Part shown: in pieces, positions 33,147-41,899 of the stretch
Numbering within the stretch: the first letter of the stretch is position 1
How the letters are laid out: each line of letters opens with the position of its first letter
Source of the DNA: DASSUW01 sp963730535
Lineage (GTDB): Bacteria; Actinomycetota; Thermoleophilia; Solirubrobacterales; Solirubrobacteraceae
Assembly: GCA_963730535.1 (NCBI GenBank)
Contig: CAVSRU010000011.1
Span: forward strand, 296,951-360,950
DNA: 64,000 bases
Direction: 5' to 3'
The notes under the pieces: model-generated
Databases searched by the model: none
Told to the model about the DNA's origin: nothing
The model's input: only the letters and a program-made list of their open reading frames with translations
Program-made: the position numbers and the translations under genes

Positions 33147-33740
33147 TCACCTACGCGCCGACCAGCGCCCGACGGCCACGCCGAGCAGCGCCACGGCGGC
33201 GCCCGCGAGCGCGCTCACGCCGATGACCCGCGCGTCGAGCCCGGCGCGCGCCGGCGGCGCCGCCGCGCGCTCCGCCACCGCCGTCGACGGCTCCTCGCCG
33301 GGCGGCGCCGTGATCCGCTCGTCGAGCGCGCGCAGGAACTGCTCGGTCGTGCGGCGGGCGGCGGCGCCCATCAGCCGCTGCCCCACTCCCGCGAGCGGGC
33401 CGGTGACGCCGGCGTCGGCCTCGTAGGCGAGGACGGCCCCGCCGTCGCCATCGGACAGCTGCATGCGCGCCACGGTGGTGACCGTCCCGGGACGCCCGCT
33501 GGCGGTCGCCCGCACCGTGCACGCCTCGACCGGCACCTTGTCGGTGAGCGCGAACGACCCCTCGTAGGTGCCGCGCACCGAGCCCACGCCGACGTCGACG
33601 GCGATCTCGTACTCGTCGGGGCCGCACGGCTCCAGCCGGCGCGCGCCCGGCAGCGTCGCGGCCAGCATCTCGGGGTCGAGCAGCGCGTCCCATACCTGCT
33701 CACGCGTCGCCGTGAAGCGGTATTCGCCGGAGACCTTCAC
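33147..33740 (-). CDS. CoxG-like SRPBCC protein with C-terminal membrane anchor
   Basis: 197-residue protein. Residues 1-145 form a SRPBCC (CoxG/START-like) fold: 'VSGEYRFTATREQVWDALLD', 'LEPCGPDEYEIAVDVGVG', 'SVRGTYEGSFALTDKVP', 'GVGQRLMGAAARRTTEQFLR'. A Pro/Ala linker then leads to one transmembrane helix at the C-terminus ('VIGVSALAGAAVALLGVAVG'). CoxG proteins help recruit or mature molybdenum hydroxylases (CO or xanthine dehydrogenase type), but no such enzyme gene is in view. GTG 33740 overlaps the synthetase stop (GTGA). Confidence 0.85.
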   Translation of the reverse strand: MKVSGEYRFTATREQVWDALLDPEMLAATLPGARRLEPCGPDEYEIAVDVGVGSVRGTYEGSFALTDKVPVEACTVRATASGRPGTVTTVARMQLSDGDGGAVLAYEADAGVTGPLAGVGQRLMGAAARRTTEQFLRALDERITAPPGEEPSTAVAERAAAPPARAGLDARVIGVSALAGAAVALLGVAVGRWSARR

Positions 33741-35053
33741 GAGCCCAGCCTCGCTTTCTGGACCTTGCCCATCGCGTTGCGCGGCAGCTCGTCGACGAAG
33801 CGCACGACACGCGGCCGCTTGTGGGGGGTGAGGAGCGAGGCGACGTGGGCGGCGAGGTCGTCGCCCGACGGGGCCTCGCCCTCGGCCTTCACGATCCAGG
33901 CGACGATGCGCTCGCCCAGGTCGGCGTCGGGCTCGCCGGTGACCGCCGCCTCGCTGACGCCGGGATGCTCGAGCAGGGCGCCCTCGATCTCGCCCGCCCC
34001 GATCTTGAAGCCGCCGCTCTTGATCAGGTCGGTCGCGCGGCGACCGACGATCCGCAGCGAGCCGTCCGCCGCCCGGGTGGCGAGGTCGCCGGTGCGGAAC
34101 CAGCCGTCGCGCATCGCCTCGTCGGTCGCGTCCCGGCGGTTGAGGTAGCCGAGGAAGAGGTTCGGCCCGCGCACGTGGATCTCGCCGATCGTCTCGTCGT
34201 CGGCCACGTCGAGCGGGGCGCCGGCGTCGTCCACCAACCGGACCTCGACGCCGTCGAGCGGCGGCCCGACCGAGCCCGGGCGGCGCTCGCCGCCCGCCCG
34301 CACCGCGGTGTTCATCAGGGTCTCGGTCATGCCGTACCGCTCGGCGATGCGCTGGCCGGTCAGGCGCTCGATCCGCTCGTGCTCGACCGCCGGGAGCGCG
34401 GCCGAGCCGGACACGAGCAGGCGGGCGCCGCCCAGCGCCCGGGCGATCTCCGGCTGCTCGGCGGCCTCGGCGGCGAGGCGGTGGTACATCGTCGGGACCG
34501 CGAACAGCATCGTGCCCCCGGCTTCGAGCGCGGCAGCCGCCCCGGCACCGGAGAACCGGCCGAGGTGGGCGACGGTGCCGCCGCGGCGCAGCGGCCCGAG
34601 CGTGCCGAGGACGAGGCCGTGGACGTGGAAGAGCGGCAGGCCGTGCACGACGGTGTCCGCCTCCGTCCACTCCCACGCGGCGGCCAGCGCGTCGAGGTTC
34701 GAGGCCAGCGCGCGGCGCGGCAGCACCGCGCCCTTGGGCGGGCCGGTCGTGCCGGACGTGTAGACGACCAGCGCCGGGGCGTCGTCGGGCGGCTCGGGCG
34801 GGAGCGAACCGCCGTGCGCCTCGAGGTCGACGTCGATCCGCTCGCGGCCGGCCGCCTCGGCCGGCAGCTCGGCGCCGGGCGGCGCGAGCAGCAGGTCCGG
34901 ATCCGAGTCGCCGAGCACGTGCGCGAGCTCGCGCGCCCCGGCCTTCGGGTTGACGAGGGCGATCGGCACGCCGGCCAGGAGCGCACCGACGACCGCCACC
35001 GCGACCTCCGGCTCGTTCACCGCCCAGACCGCGACGCGATTCGAGCCCTCCAC
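33737..35053 (-). CDS. AMP-dependent acyl-CoA synthetase (start not resolved)
   Basis: ANL-superfamily acyl-CoA synthetase, at least 438 residues. 'LVVYTSGTTGPPKGAVLPRR' is the ATP P-loop, 'ERYGMTETLMNTA' the A5 motif, 'GWFRTGDLATRAADGSLRIV' A7, 'GRRATDLIKSGGFKIG' A8 and 'PRNAMGKVQKARLG' A10 with catalytic Lys. GTG 35053 is the first usable start, but the same frame continues upstream with obvious family N-terminus ('TGQVALRFGERELSYRALRD') to about 35150, where only CTG codons exist. Substrate unknown; a dicarboxylic or short-chain acid would fit the operon. Start is odd; see findings. Confidence 0.85.
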   Translation of the reverse strand: MEGSNRVAVWAVNEPEVAVAVVGALLAGVPIALVNPKAGARELAHVLGDSDPDLLLAPPGAELPAEAAGRERIDVDLEAHGGSLPPEPPDDAPALVVYTSGTTGPPKGAVLPRRALASNLDALAAAWEWTEADTVVHGLPLFHVHGLVLGTLGPLRRGGTVAHLGRFSGAGAAAALEAGGTMLFAVPTMYHRLAAEAAEQPEIARALGGARLLVSGSAALPAVEHERIERLTGQRIAERYGMTETLMNTAVRAGGERRPGSVGPPLDGVEVRLVDDAGAPLDVADDETIGEIHVRGPNLFLGYLNRRDATDEAMRDGWFRTGDLATRAADGSLRIVGRRATDLIKSGGFKIGAGEIEGALLEHPGVSEAAVTGEPDADLGERIVAWIVKAEGEAPSGDDLAAHVASLLTPHKRPRVVRFVDELPRNAMGKVQKARLGS

Positions 35054-35219
35054 CCGCTCGGCGACCGCCGCCGCGGCATCGCGCAGCGCGCGGTAGCTCA
35101 GTTCCCGCTCTCCGAAGCGCAGGGCGACCTGGCCGGTCGGATCCGTCAGCGGCGGGAGAAGCAGAAGTGGTTCCTCTCGTAAGTCGCCGTGCCTCTGGGC
35201 GGTCGCTGGCGCCGCCTGG

Positions 35220-35255
35220 CAAGGACGCAGACCCGCAGGAATCCCTCCGGGATTT
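35220..35255. repeat. small hairpin in the acyl-CoA synthetase upstream region
   Basis: Between the synthetase's damaged 5' end and the AMIN-like gene lies a 180-bp stretch without a supportable gene. It contains the stem AATCCC-TCC-GGGATT, a perfect 6-bp hairpin. It could be part of a repeat element or a terminator-like structure for the AMIN-like gene located elsewhere. Confidence 0.35.
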
Positions 35256-35328
35256 CAAGGGTTGAGGACACAGCCAGGCGGTGATCAGCGGCCGATCCAG
35301 GGGCGCGGGGGCTTGCGAGAGGGAGCAC

Positions 35329-36051
35329 TTAGCCACCCATCCTCACGCGCGCCTGCACGAGGCAGTCCAGCGTGCCGTCCTTGGCGGAGGTGGAGACCGC
35401 CTCCAGCGTGCCGGCCTGCCGATCGATCTGCGGGTAGCGGAAGCTCGTGCTCCAGCGCCGTTCGAAGGCGGTGATGCCGCGCAGCTTGTGGATCCGGCCG
35501 TCGCGGCGCCGCAGCACGACCGCGAACGAGTGCTCGAACAGGTCGCGCTCCCGTCCGGAGGCGGTCACCCGGCGGGGGGCCACCGTATGGTCGCCGAGGG
35601 TCAGGCAGCCGCCCCGGCCGCGCGTGATCTCCGCCGCCTCGCTTGGCGGCCGGGACTTGTAGAGGTCGAGCACGAGCCGCTCGGGCGCGTGCAGCGCGAA
35701 GTAGCCCACGTACTTGAACCGGCGGTCGGCTCCGGAGAGGCGGATCGTGATGCTGCCGCTGCCCTGGGCGATGCGGGCGAGGACGCCGTGCGCCGTCATC
35801 GGCGCCGCCGTCGTCTTGACGCCCGGCCGGGTGAGCGGGAGCCGGACGAATCCGTCGCGGAACGGATTCGGGTCGGTGGCGACCACCTCTCCGGCCTGCA
35901 AGCGAGCGCCGGTGAAGTCGACGACCACGCGGATCACGCCGGGGTGGTTGGCGATCCGGATCTGCGTCGCCGTCAGCGGTGCGGGGCCGGCCTGGGCGGC
36001 GGGCACGACGGCCATCGCGACGAGGATCGCCCCTGGCGCGACTCTGCGCAT
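35329..36051 (-). CDS. secreted AMIN/Gmad2-like protein
   Basis: 240-residue exported protein with a signal peptide ('ILVAMAVVPAAQAGPAP'). Residues about 30-150 resemble an AMIN domain ('HPGVIRVVVDFTGARL' then 'PERLVLDLYKSRPP'), which binds peptidoglycan or septal wall. The C-terminal 80 residues ('RERDLFEHSFAVVLRRRDGR', 'FERRWSTSFRYPQIDRQAG') resemble a Gmad2 beta-domain. No catalytic domain. Probably binds or organises the cell wall. No operon partner on this strand. Confidence 0.68.
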   Translation of the reverse strand: MRRVAPGAILVAMAVVPAAQAGPAPLTATQIRIANHPGVIRVVVDFTGARLQAGEVVATDPNPFRDGFVRLPLTRPGVKTTAAPMTAHGVLARIAQGSGSITIRLSGADRRFKYVGYFALHAPERLVLDLYKSRPPSEAAEITRGRGGCLTLGDHTVAPRRVTASGRERDLFEHSFAVVLRRRDGRIHKLRGITAFERRWSTSFRYPQIDRQAGTLEAVSTSAKDGTLDCLVQARVRMGG

Positions 36052-36143
36052 GCCGCGAGCATACGGATGCGTCGCTTGGGGGTATAGCGTGGTCAGGAGA
36101 AGGGCGATGCGCGCCCCACGGAGATGATGGAGGATTGGCCGGG

Positions 36144-36698
36144 ATGGCCACGTTGCGAACCGAAAGACCGGGCGCCTCGCGGAGGTCTCACCGCCTGCCC
36201 GCGCCCACCCCTCGCGGCCGGAAGCTGAAGTACGTGCTGGACCGAGTGCTCGGGGCGATCGCGTTGCTCTTCACGGCGCCCATCCTCCTGGTGCTCGCGC
36301 TCGTCCTGCTGGCCACGCGTACGCGGCCCATGCTCGACGTCGACTACCGGCTCGGCGAGAACGGCCGCATGGTCGCGCTGCGGTCGTTCGCGATCAGCCC
36401 CGAGCGGCTGCGCAAGCGCCGTTGGCGGCTCGCGGTGGTGAGCGGTGCCGCCGCGCTCCCGCAGCTGTGGAGCGTGGTGCGCGGCGAGCTCAGCCTCGTG
36501 GGCCCGCGCCCGCGCGAGCTCGGGCTCGAGCCGCCGCCTGTCCGGCCCGGCCTCACGGGCCTGGCGCAGCTCGCTCAGCTCGACGGCTGGCTCGCGCTCG
36601 CCGACCAGCTCCAGCTCGACGACGAGTACGCGCGCACGTGGTCGCTCGGGCTTGACATCCGCATCGCCTGGCGCACGATCGTGCGCAGCCTGCGCTGA
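36144..36698 (+). CDS. short bacterial sugar transferase
   Basis: 184-residue phosphoglycosyl transferase of the monotopic family. One membrane helix ('VLGAIALLFTAPILLVLALV') near residue 30 is followed by a cytoplasmic domain ending with the core 'LPQLWSVVRGELSLVGPRPR' and 'VRPGLTGLAQLAQLDG'. The usual 'KFRSM' segment appears as 'VALRSFAISPERLRKRRWR', so one catalytic-region motif is weak. Such enzymes load a sugar phosphate onto undecaprenyl phosphate. ATG 36144 was chosen because the upstream frame is antisense. Isolated from the envelope locus by 12 kb. Confidence 0.8.
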   Translation: MATLRTERPGASRRSHRLPAPTPRGRKLKYVLDRVLGAIALLFTAPILLVLALVLLATRTRPMLDVDYRLGENGRMVALRSFAISPERLRKRRWRLAVVSGAAALPQLWSVVRGELSLVGPRPRELGLEPPPVRPGLTGLAQLAQLDGWLALADQLQLDDEYARTWSLGLDIRIAWRTIVRSLR

Positions 36699-36705
36699 CT
36701 CAGCT

Positions 36706-37374
36706 TCAGCAGCTGCGGTGGCCGACGACGACCGTGACCGTCACACCGGAGTCGTGGCCGGCGGGCGTCCCCGCGCGGGTGCCGACGCCGGCGTCGACGT
36801 AGCGGCTCGAGAGGATGATCTCCCGGTGACCGGGGCTCCGCAGCCACGCTCGGACGATGGCCTCGGCGGTGCTGCTGCGCGCGGTGCCCCAGGCGAGCAC
36901 CTCGCCGACCGTCCACGAGCAGCCGCTGTGGATGTACTCGGTGCGGCGCGCGCGGTCCGCCGGACTGGCGCCGCTGAGGCTGTCGTGGGAGAAGTACCGG
37001 TGCTGCACCATGTCGGCCGAGTGGCGTCGGGCGGCGACCGTCAGGCGCCGGTTGTCGCGCAGCCAGCGCAGCCCCTTGCTGACGCGGACGCGGTCGATCT
37101 CGCACGCGATGGCCGCGCGCATGAGCGTGGGCGCTTGCTGGTACGGCAGGCCGCGGTTCTCGCACGTTCCCTGCCGGGCCTGCGCGTCACCGGGCAGTCC
37201 CGTCACGGTGACGGCCATGGCGGCAAGCCCCGCCGTGGCGCCGCGGCGGCCGGTTCGCGCAGCCCGACGGGCAGCTTCCTGCTGATCGGCGCGTCCAGCT
37301 GCGCGGCAGAGCCCGAGGACCGCGATCACGATCAGGACCCACAGCGCCGCGCCCGCTGTCAGCAGCATCAACAT
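36706..37374 (-). CDS. secreted CAP (SCP/PR1) domain protein
   Basis: 222-residue CAP-superfamily protein. The N-terminal helix 'MLMLLTAGAALWVLIVIAVL' anchors or exports it. The core has 'GLRWLRDNRRLTVAARRHSA' then 'DMVQHRYFSHDS' (His ligand) and 'GCSWTVGEVLAWGT', 'AIVRAWLRSPGHREIILSSR' (second His). Four Cys suggest disulfides. Function unknown; extracellular. Confidence 0.85.
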   Translation of the reverse strand: MLMLLTAGAALWVLIVIAVLGLCRAAGRADQQEAARRAARTGRRGATAGLAAMAVTVTGLPGDAQARQGTCENRGLPYQQAPTLMRAAIACEIDRVRVSKGLRWLRDNRRLTVAARRHSADMVQHRYFSHDSLSGASPADRARRTEYIHSGCSWTVGEVLAWGTARSSTAEAIVRAWLRSPGHREIILSSRYVDAGVGTRAGTPAGHDSGVTVTVVVGHRSC

Positions 37375-37445
37375 GACGCCGCGTTAGTACCCGAATGTTG
37401 ACGGCATCCAACCGCTGATCCACGACTTTCCAGATTGGCGCGTTG

Positions 37446-38288
37446 TCACTCGATCGGGACGGCTTCGCCCGTGACGTCGATCTCCGGCCGGTCATCGTGG
37501 ATGTCGACGAGCAGCCGGCCTGGGCGCCCGAGGTCCTCGCCCTGGAGGATCGTCACCGTCGCGGGCGGCTCGACCAGCCCGAGCTCCCGCAGATACGCGC
37601 CGAACGCGGCGGCTGCCGCGCCGGTGGCGGGATCCTCGACGACGCCGCCGGGCGGGAACGGGTTGCGGGAGTGGAAGCGCAGGGGCTGCTCGCGCCAGAC
37701 GAGCTGCACGGTCGTCCAGTCGCGGGCCGCCATCAGCGCGCCCAGGCGGTCGAAGTCGTAGTCGAGGTCGGCGAGCCGCTCGCGCGTGGCGGCGCCGATC
37801 ACGAGATGGTGGGCCCCCGCGAAGCCGACGCGCGGCGGCAACTCGGGGTCGAGCTCCTCGCGCGCCCAGCCCAGCGCGGCCAGCGCCTCGTCGAGGTCCA
37901 TCTCCTCCAGCTCGTCGACGTGCGGGGCGACGCTCGTGAGCGTGGCCGTGATCCGGCCCTGGTCGTCGAGCCGGCTGCTCACGGGCACCGGCCCGCTTCG
38001 GGTCTGGAAGACCACCTCGCCCGCCCCGTCGCGCTCGGCGAGCGCCACGGCCGTGGCGACGGTCGCGTGGCCGCAGAACGGCACCTCGGCGAGCGGGCTG
38101 AAGTAGCGGATCTCGCGCTCGGCTCCCTCGCCGCCGGTCAGGAACGCGGTCTCGCTGTAGCCGAGCTCGACCGCGATCGCGAGCATCTGCTCGTCGCTCA
38201 TCCCGGCGGCGTCGAGCACCACGCCGGCGGGGTTGCCGCCCGACGGGCGGTCGGTGAAGGCGGCGTAGCGCAGGACGTCGTCGGTCAT
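37446..38288 (-). CDS. PhzF-family isomerase/epimerase
   Basis: 280-residue PhzF-like protein with the two-fold diaminopimelate-epimerase fold. 'RYAAFTDRPSGGNPAGVVLD' starts it, 'GYSETAFLTGG' contains the active-site Glu, 'FSPLAEVPFCGHATVATAVA' the first signature and 'VVEDPATGAAAAAFGAYLRE' the second. Divergent from the frameshifted MBL gene with 21 bp between starts. Substrate not assignable. Confidence 0.93.
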   Translation of the reverse strand: MTDDVLRYAAFTDRPSGGNPAGVVLDAAGMSDEQMLAIAVELGYSETAFLTGGEGAEREIRYFSPLAEVPFCGHATVATAVALAERDGAGEVVFQTRSGPVPVSSRLDDQGRITATLTSVAPHVDELEEMDLDEALAALGWAREELDPELPPRVGFAGAHHLVIGAATRERLADLDYDFDRLGALMAARDWTTVQLVWREQPLRFHSRNPFPPGGVVEDPATGAAAAAFGAYLRELGLVEPPATVTILQGEDLGRPGRLLVDIHDDRPEIDVTGEAVPIE

Positions 38289-38309
38289 GGCGCGACATCA
38301 TCGCGGACC

Positions 38310-39111
38310 GTGACCGCATACATCTGCCTGACGTGCGCGACCCAGTACGCGCCCTCCGACGCGCCGCCCGACCGCTGCGAGATCTGCGAGGACGAGCGCC
38401 AGTACGTCCCCGAGTCCGGCCAGCGGTGGACGAGCGCCGAGGAGCTGCGGGGCACCCACCACAACGACATCCGCGACGACGCCGGGTTCGACGGCGTCGG
38501 CGTCGACCCGCACCTGGCGATCGGCCAGCGAGCGCTGCTCGTCCCGTTCGAGGGCGGGACGCTGATGTGGGACTGCGTGCCGTTCCTCGACGACCACGCG
38601 GCCGCCGAGATCGAGCACCGCGGAGGCCTGGCCGGGATCGCGATCTCCCACCCGCACTACTACTCCGGCATGGTCGAGTGGGCCGAGCGCTTCGAGTGCC
38701 CGGTGCACCTGCACGCCGACGACGCCGACTGGATCATGCGCCCGTCCCCGGCGATCTCGCTCTGGTCGGGCGAGACGCTCGTCGCTGGGAGGCGGCCTCA
38801 CGCTCATCCGGTGCGGCGGCCACTTCGCGGGCGGGACCGTGCTCCACGTCGCCGACCGCCGAGCGCTGCTCTCGGGCGACATCGTGCAGGTGATCCCCGA
38901 TCGCCGGTTCGTGAGCTTCATGTACAGCTATCCGAACCTCATCCCGCTCCCAGAGGCGTCTGTGCGCGCCATCGTCGACGCGCTGGAGCCGTTCGAGTTC
39001 GACACGATCCATGGGGCGTGGTGGGGGACGCTGGTGCGCTCCGACGGCTCGGGGGTGGTGAGGCGGTCGGCCGAGCGGTACCTCCGCGCGCTCCGCGGCG
39101 AGTTTCCGTGA
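38310..39111 (+). pseudogene. MBL-fold metallohydrolase, frameshifted
   Basis: Metallo-beta-lactamase-fold hydrolase with an N-terminal rubredoxin-like Cys pair ('YICLTCATQYAP', 'RCEICEDERQYV'), then 'GGLAGIAISHPHYYSGMVEW' where 'SHPHYY' replaces the classical HxHxDH. The frame from GTG 38310 breaks near 38784; the continuation in the next frame 'GGGLTLIRCGGHFAGGTVLH', 'LLSGDIVQVIPDRRFVSFMY' runs to the TGA at 39111. One extra G at 38784 explains it. Either a real pseudogene or a sequence error; the protein is otherwise complete. Confidence 0.82.
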
Positions 39112-39118
39112 GCGCCGG

Positions 39119-41173
39119 CTAGAACGCGCTGGTCAGGGCCAGCGGGAACACCGGCCCCGATCCGCGCTTGCGCAGCTGGCCGGCCACCATCGCCAGCGTC
39201 CAGCCGCTGAAGCGGATGTCGTCGACGAGCAGGCACGAGCCGTCGGGCACGCCGTCCGCGACCGCGAAGCGCCCGCGGACGTTGGCGACCTGCTGCGCGG
39301 CGTTGGCCATCTCGCGCTGCGGCGGCCCGTCCCGCGCCACCGCGATGACGTCCGCGAACCGCAGCCCGAGCGCCGCGGCGAGCCGGGCCGCGAAGTCGGG
39401 CACCAGCGAGCCCGAACGGTTCGACGGGACCGCGGCGACCCAGGAGACCGGCGCGCCCCAGGCCCGCACGACCTCGGCGGCCGCCGCCACCAGCTCGTCG
39501 TCGAACCGCCCCGCCTGCCGGCCGGCCTGCACCGCGCCATCCCAGCCGCCGTCCCCGAGCCGCGCCAGCGCGCGGCCCTCCGAAGCGCGCGCGTCCTCGG
39601 GGATCTTGCGCATCGCGCCGTCCTCCCCGGGGGCCATCTTCTTGACGTCGAGCGCGATCGGGCGGGAGCGCAGCAGCAGCGCCGCCTCCCGCACCACGTC
39701 GGGGTCGAGCGGCCCGTTCCAGCGCGGCCCCGCGCAGACGGCGCAGCGCCCGCAGTCGGCCGGCGCCGGATCGTCGAGCTCCTCCTGGAGCGCGCGCATG
39801 AGGCAGCGCCCGTCGGCGCCGAACGCCGCCATCGCCTCCTGCTCCCGGCGACGCAGCGCGGTGACGGTCGCGTAGCGCTCGGCGTCGTACTCCCAGCCGC
39901 CGTTGGGCACGAGCGCCCAGCGGCTCCCGGCGCGCCGCACCGCGCCCTCCACGTCGAGCACCTTCAGGAGCGCGTCCACGCGGGTCTTGCCGAGGTTCAC
40001 GTGCGCCATCAGCTCACGCGCCGTCACGCCCTCCTCTCCCGCGGCCTCGAGCGCCTCGAGCACCCGGGTGACGAGCTCGCGCGGCGGGAACGCCTGCTGG
40101 ATGAAGAAGTCCTGGATCCGCCGGTCCTCGGCGCCGCGCAGGAGCACGACCTCGGCGCGGTCGACGGCCCGCCCGGCGCGGCCGACCTGCTGGTAGTAGG
40201 AGATGACCGAGCCGGGCGCCTGGTAGTGCACGACGAACCCGAGGTCCGGCTTGTCGTAGCCCATGCCCAGCGCGCTCGTCGCCACCACGGCCTTGAGCTC
40301 GTTGCCCAGCAGCCGCTCCTCGACCTCGATCCGGCGCGCGCTGTCGACCTCGCCGCTGTAGGCCTCGGCCGGGATCCCGCGGCCCGAAAGCCAGTCGGCC
40401 ACCAGCTCGGCGTCGCGCTTGGTGAGCGTGTAGACGATGCCGGAGCCCGGCAGCTGCGGGAGCCACGTCGCCAGCCAGGCGAGCCGCTCCGCCCGACCGG
40501 GCAGCTCGACGACCTCGAGCCGCAGGCTCGACCGCCCGAGCGGGCCGCGGTACGTCCGCAGGCCCGACGCGCCGGGCCGCAGCTGCTCCTCGATGTCGGC
40601 CACCACGCGATCGTTGGCGGTCGCCGTCGTGGCGAGCACGGCCACGCCCTCGGGCAGGCGGCCGAGCATCTCCTCGAGCCGCCGGTAGTCCGGCCGGAAG
40701 TCGTGCCCCCAGTCGCTGATGCAGTGCGCCTCGTCGATCACCAGCAGCCCGACGCGCTCGGCGAACAGCGGCAGCATCTGCTCGCGGAACTGCGGGTTGT
40801 CGAGCCGTTCGGGGCTGATCAGCAGGAGGTCGACGGCGTCGTCCTCCAGCAGCGCCCGCACCTCGTCCCACGCCTCGCGGTTGGTCGAGTTCACCGTGTA
40901 CGCCCGGATCCCGAGCCGCTCGGCGGCCGCGATCTGGTTGCGCATGAGGGCGAGCAGCGGCGAGACGATCAGCGCCGGCCCCGCACCGTCCTCGCGCAGC
41001 AGCGCCGCCGCGAGGAAGTAGACCGCCGACTTCCCCCAGCCCGTGCGCTGCACGCACAGCACGCGCGCGCGGTCGTCCACGAGGTCGCGCACCGCCTCCA
41101 GCTGATGCTCCCGGAACGCCGCTCCGGGCCCTGCGAGGGCCCGGAGCAGCTCGTGCGCGCGTTCAGTCACCAC
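39119..41173 (-). CDS. recQ: RecQ-family DNA helicase with C-terminal phosphoribosyltransferase domain
   Basis: 684-residue superfamily 2 helicase. Walker A-like 'QRTGWGKSAVYFLAAAL' (near 43), DEAH box 'VIDEAHCISDWGHDFRPDY' (near 146), motif III 'LATTATANDRVVADIEEQL' and motif VI 'QQVGRAGRAVDRAEVV' are intact. A Zn-type Cys group follows ('DCGRCAVC', near 470). The last 120 residues, with 'SCLLVDDIRFSGWTLAMVAG', form a ComF/PRTase-like domain that E. coli RecQ lacks. Such RecQ-PRTase fusions occur in actinobacteria. Role: DNA repair helicase; the PRTase role is unknown. Confidence 0.92.
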   Translation of the reverse strand: MVTERAHELLRALAGPGAAFREHQLEAVRDLVDDRARVLCVQRTGWGKSAVYFLAAALLREDGAGPALIVSPLLALMRNQIAAAERLGIRAYTVNSTNREAWDEVRALLEDDAVDLLLISPERLDNPQFREQMLPLFAERVGLLVIDEAHCISDWGHDFRPDYRRLEEMLGRLPEGVAVLATTATANDRVVADIEEQLRPGASGLRTYRGPLGRSSLRLEVVELPGRAERLAWLATWLPQLPGSGIVYTLTKRDAELVADWLSGRGIPAEAYSGEVDSARRIEVEERLLGNELKAVVATSALGMGYDKPDLGFVVHYQAPGSVISYYQQVGRAGRAVDRAEVVLLRGAEDRRIQDFFIQQAFPPRELVTRVLEALEAAGEEGVTARELMAHVNLGKTRVDALLKVLDVEGAVRRAGSRWALVPNGGWEYDAERYATVTALRRREQEAMAAFGADGRCLMRALQEELDDPAPADCGRCAVCAGPRWNGPLDPDVVREAALLLRSRPIALDVKKMAPGEDGAMRKIPEDARASEGRALARLGDGGWDGAVQAGRQAGRFDDELVAAAAEVVRAWGAPVSWVAAVPSNRSGSLVPDFAARLAAALGLRFADVIAVARDGPPQREMANAAQQVANVRGRFAVADGVPDGSCLLVDDIRFSGWTLAMVAGQLRKRGSGPVFPLALTSAF

Positions 41174-41216
41174 CTCGACGGTAGGGCACGGCCCGGAGGC
41201 CTCGCCCCCCGCCGGC

Positions 41217-41870
41217 CTACGCGGCGGTGTTGACCGTGATCGTGGCGACGCCGATCTCGAGGCCCTCCTCGAGGGCGGTGACGCCGAACGTCTGGTTCAG
41301 CAGGTCCGCGGCCTCGGCCTTGAGCTTGACCGTCGTGCCCTCGAGCACGGCGGTGCCGTTGCTCTCGTTGACCGCGAGCGGGTTGAGCGTGCGGCCGTCG
41401 AGGAAGAACAGCGGCGCGTCCTCGGCCGCGACCTCGCCGTCGACGGACACGGTGCCGGTGAGCACGGAGGCGCCCGGGTCGATCACGAAGTCGGTGAGCT
41501 CGACCATCTTGCCGCCACCCGTCAGGCTCAGGCCCCCGGTGTGGTCGATGGAGCCCTGCACGTACGGGTTGACCGAGCCGGGCTCGTAGTAGGTCACGTT
41601 GCCGCCCGAGATCGGGAAGGAGGCGACGCCGGCCTTCGAGATCTTGGCGTCGCCGACCGGGGCGGGCGTGAGCTTCAGCGAGGTCAGCGCCTTGACGAAT
41701 CCAGCGTCGAGCGCGACCGCGGTAGTACGGCCGGTGAGCTGGTCGATCTGAGCCACGGGCTCGGGCTGGCTCTTGGCCTGCGACGAGCTGTCCTCGTCGC
41801 TGCCGCAGGCGGCGGCACCGAATGCAAGCGCGAGTGCAGCGGCGATGGTCGCCGGGGTGCGAAGTCTCAT
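41217..41870 (-). CDS. lipoprotein with HtaA-like beta domain
   Basis: 217-residue predicted lipoprotein: signal 'IAAALALAFGAAACGSDED' with lipobox AAAC. After a polar linker comes a beta-rich domain whose blocks ('VQGSIDHTGGLSLTGGGKMV', 'LTDFVIDPGASVLTGTVSVD', 'LLNQTFGVTALEEGLEIGVA') resemble HtaA-like repeats of actinobacterial surface proteins. HtaA proteins bind haem; no haem ligand can be identified here. It follows the LysR gene by 29 bp on the same strand. Confidence 0.65.
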   Translation of the reverse strand: MRLRTPATIAAALALAFGAAACGSDEDSSSQAKSQPEPVAQIDQLTGRTTAVALDAGFVKALTSLKLTPAPVGDAKISKAGVASFPISGGNVTYYEPGSVNPYVQGSIDHTGGLSLTGGGKMVELTDFVIDPGASVLTGTVSVDGEVAAEDAPLFFLDGRTLNPLAVNESNGTAVLEGTTVKLKAEAADLLNQTFGVTALEEGLEIGVATITVNTAA

Positions 41871-41899
41871 AACGGTTCCCTTCGTTCGGGGTGTGCCGT

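Noticed and set aside
38285..38470. Small minus-strand frame upstream of phzF
   Set aside because: Antisense to the N-terminus of the MBL gene, with no motif.
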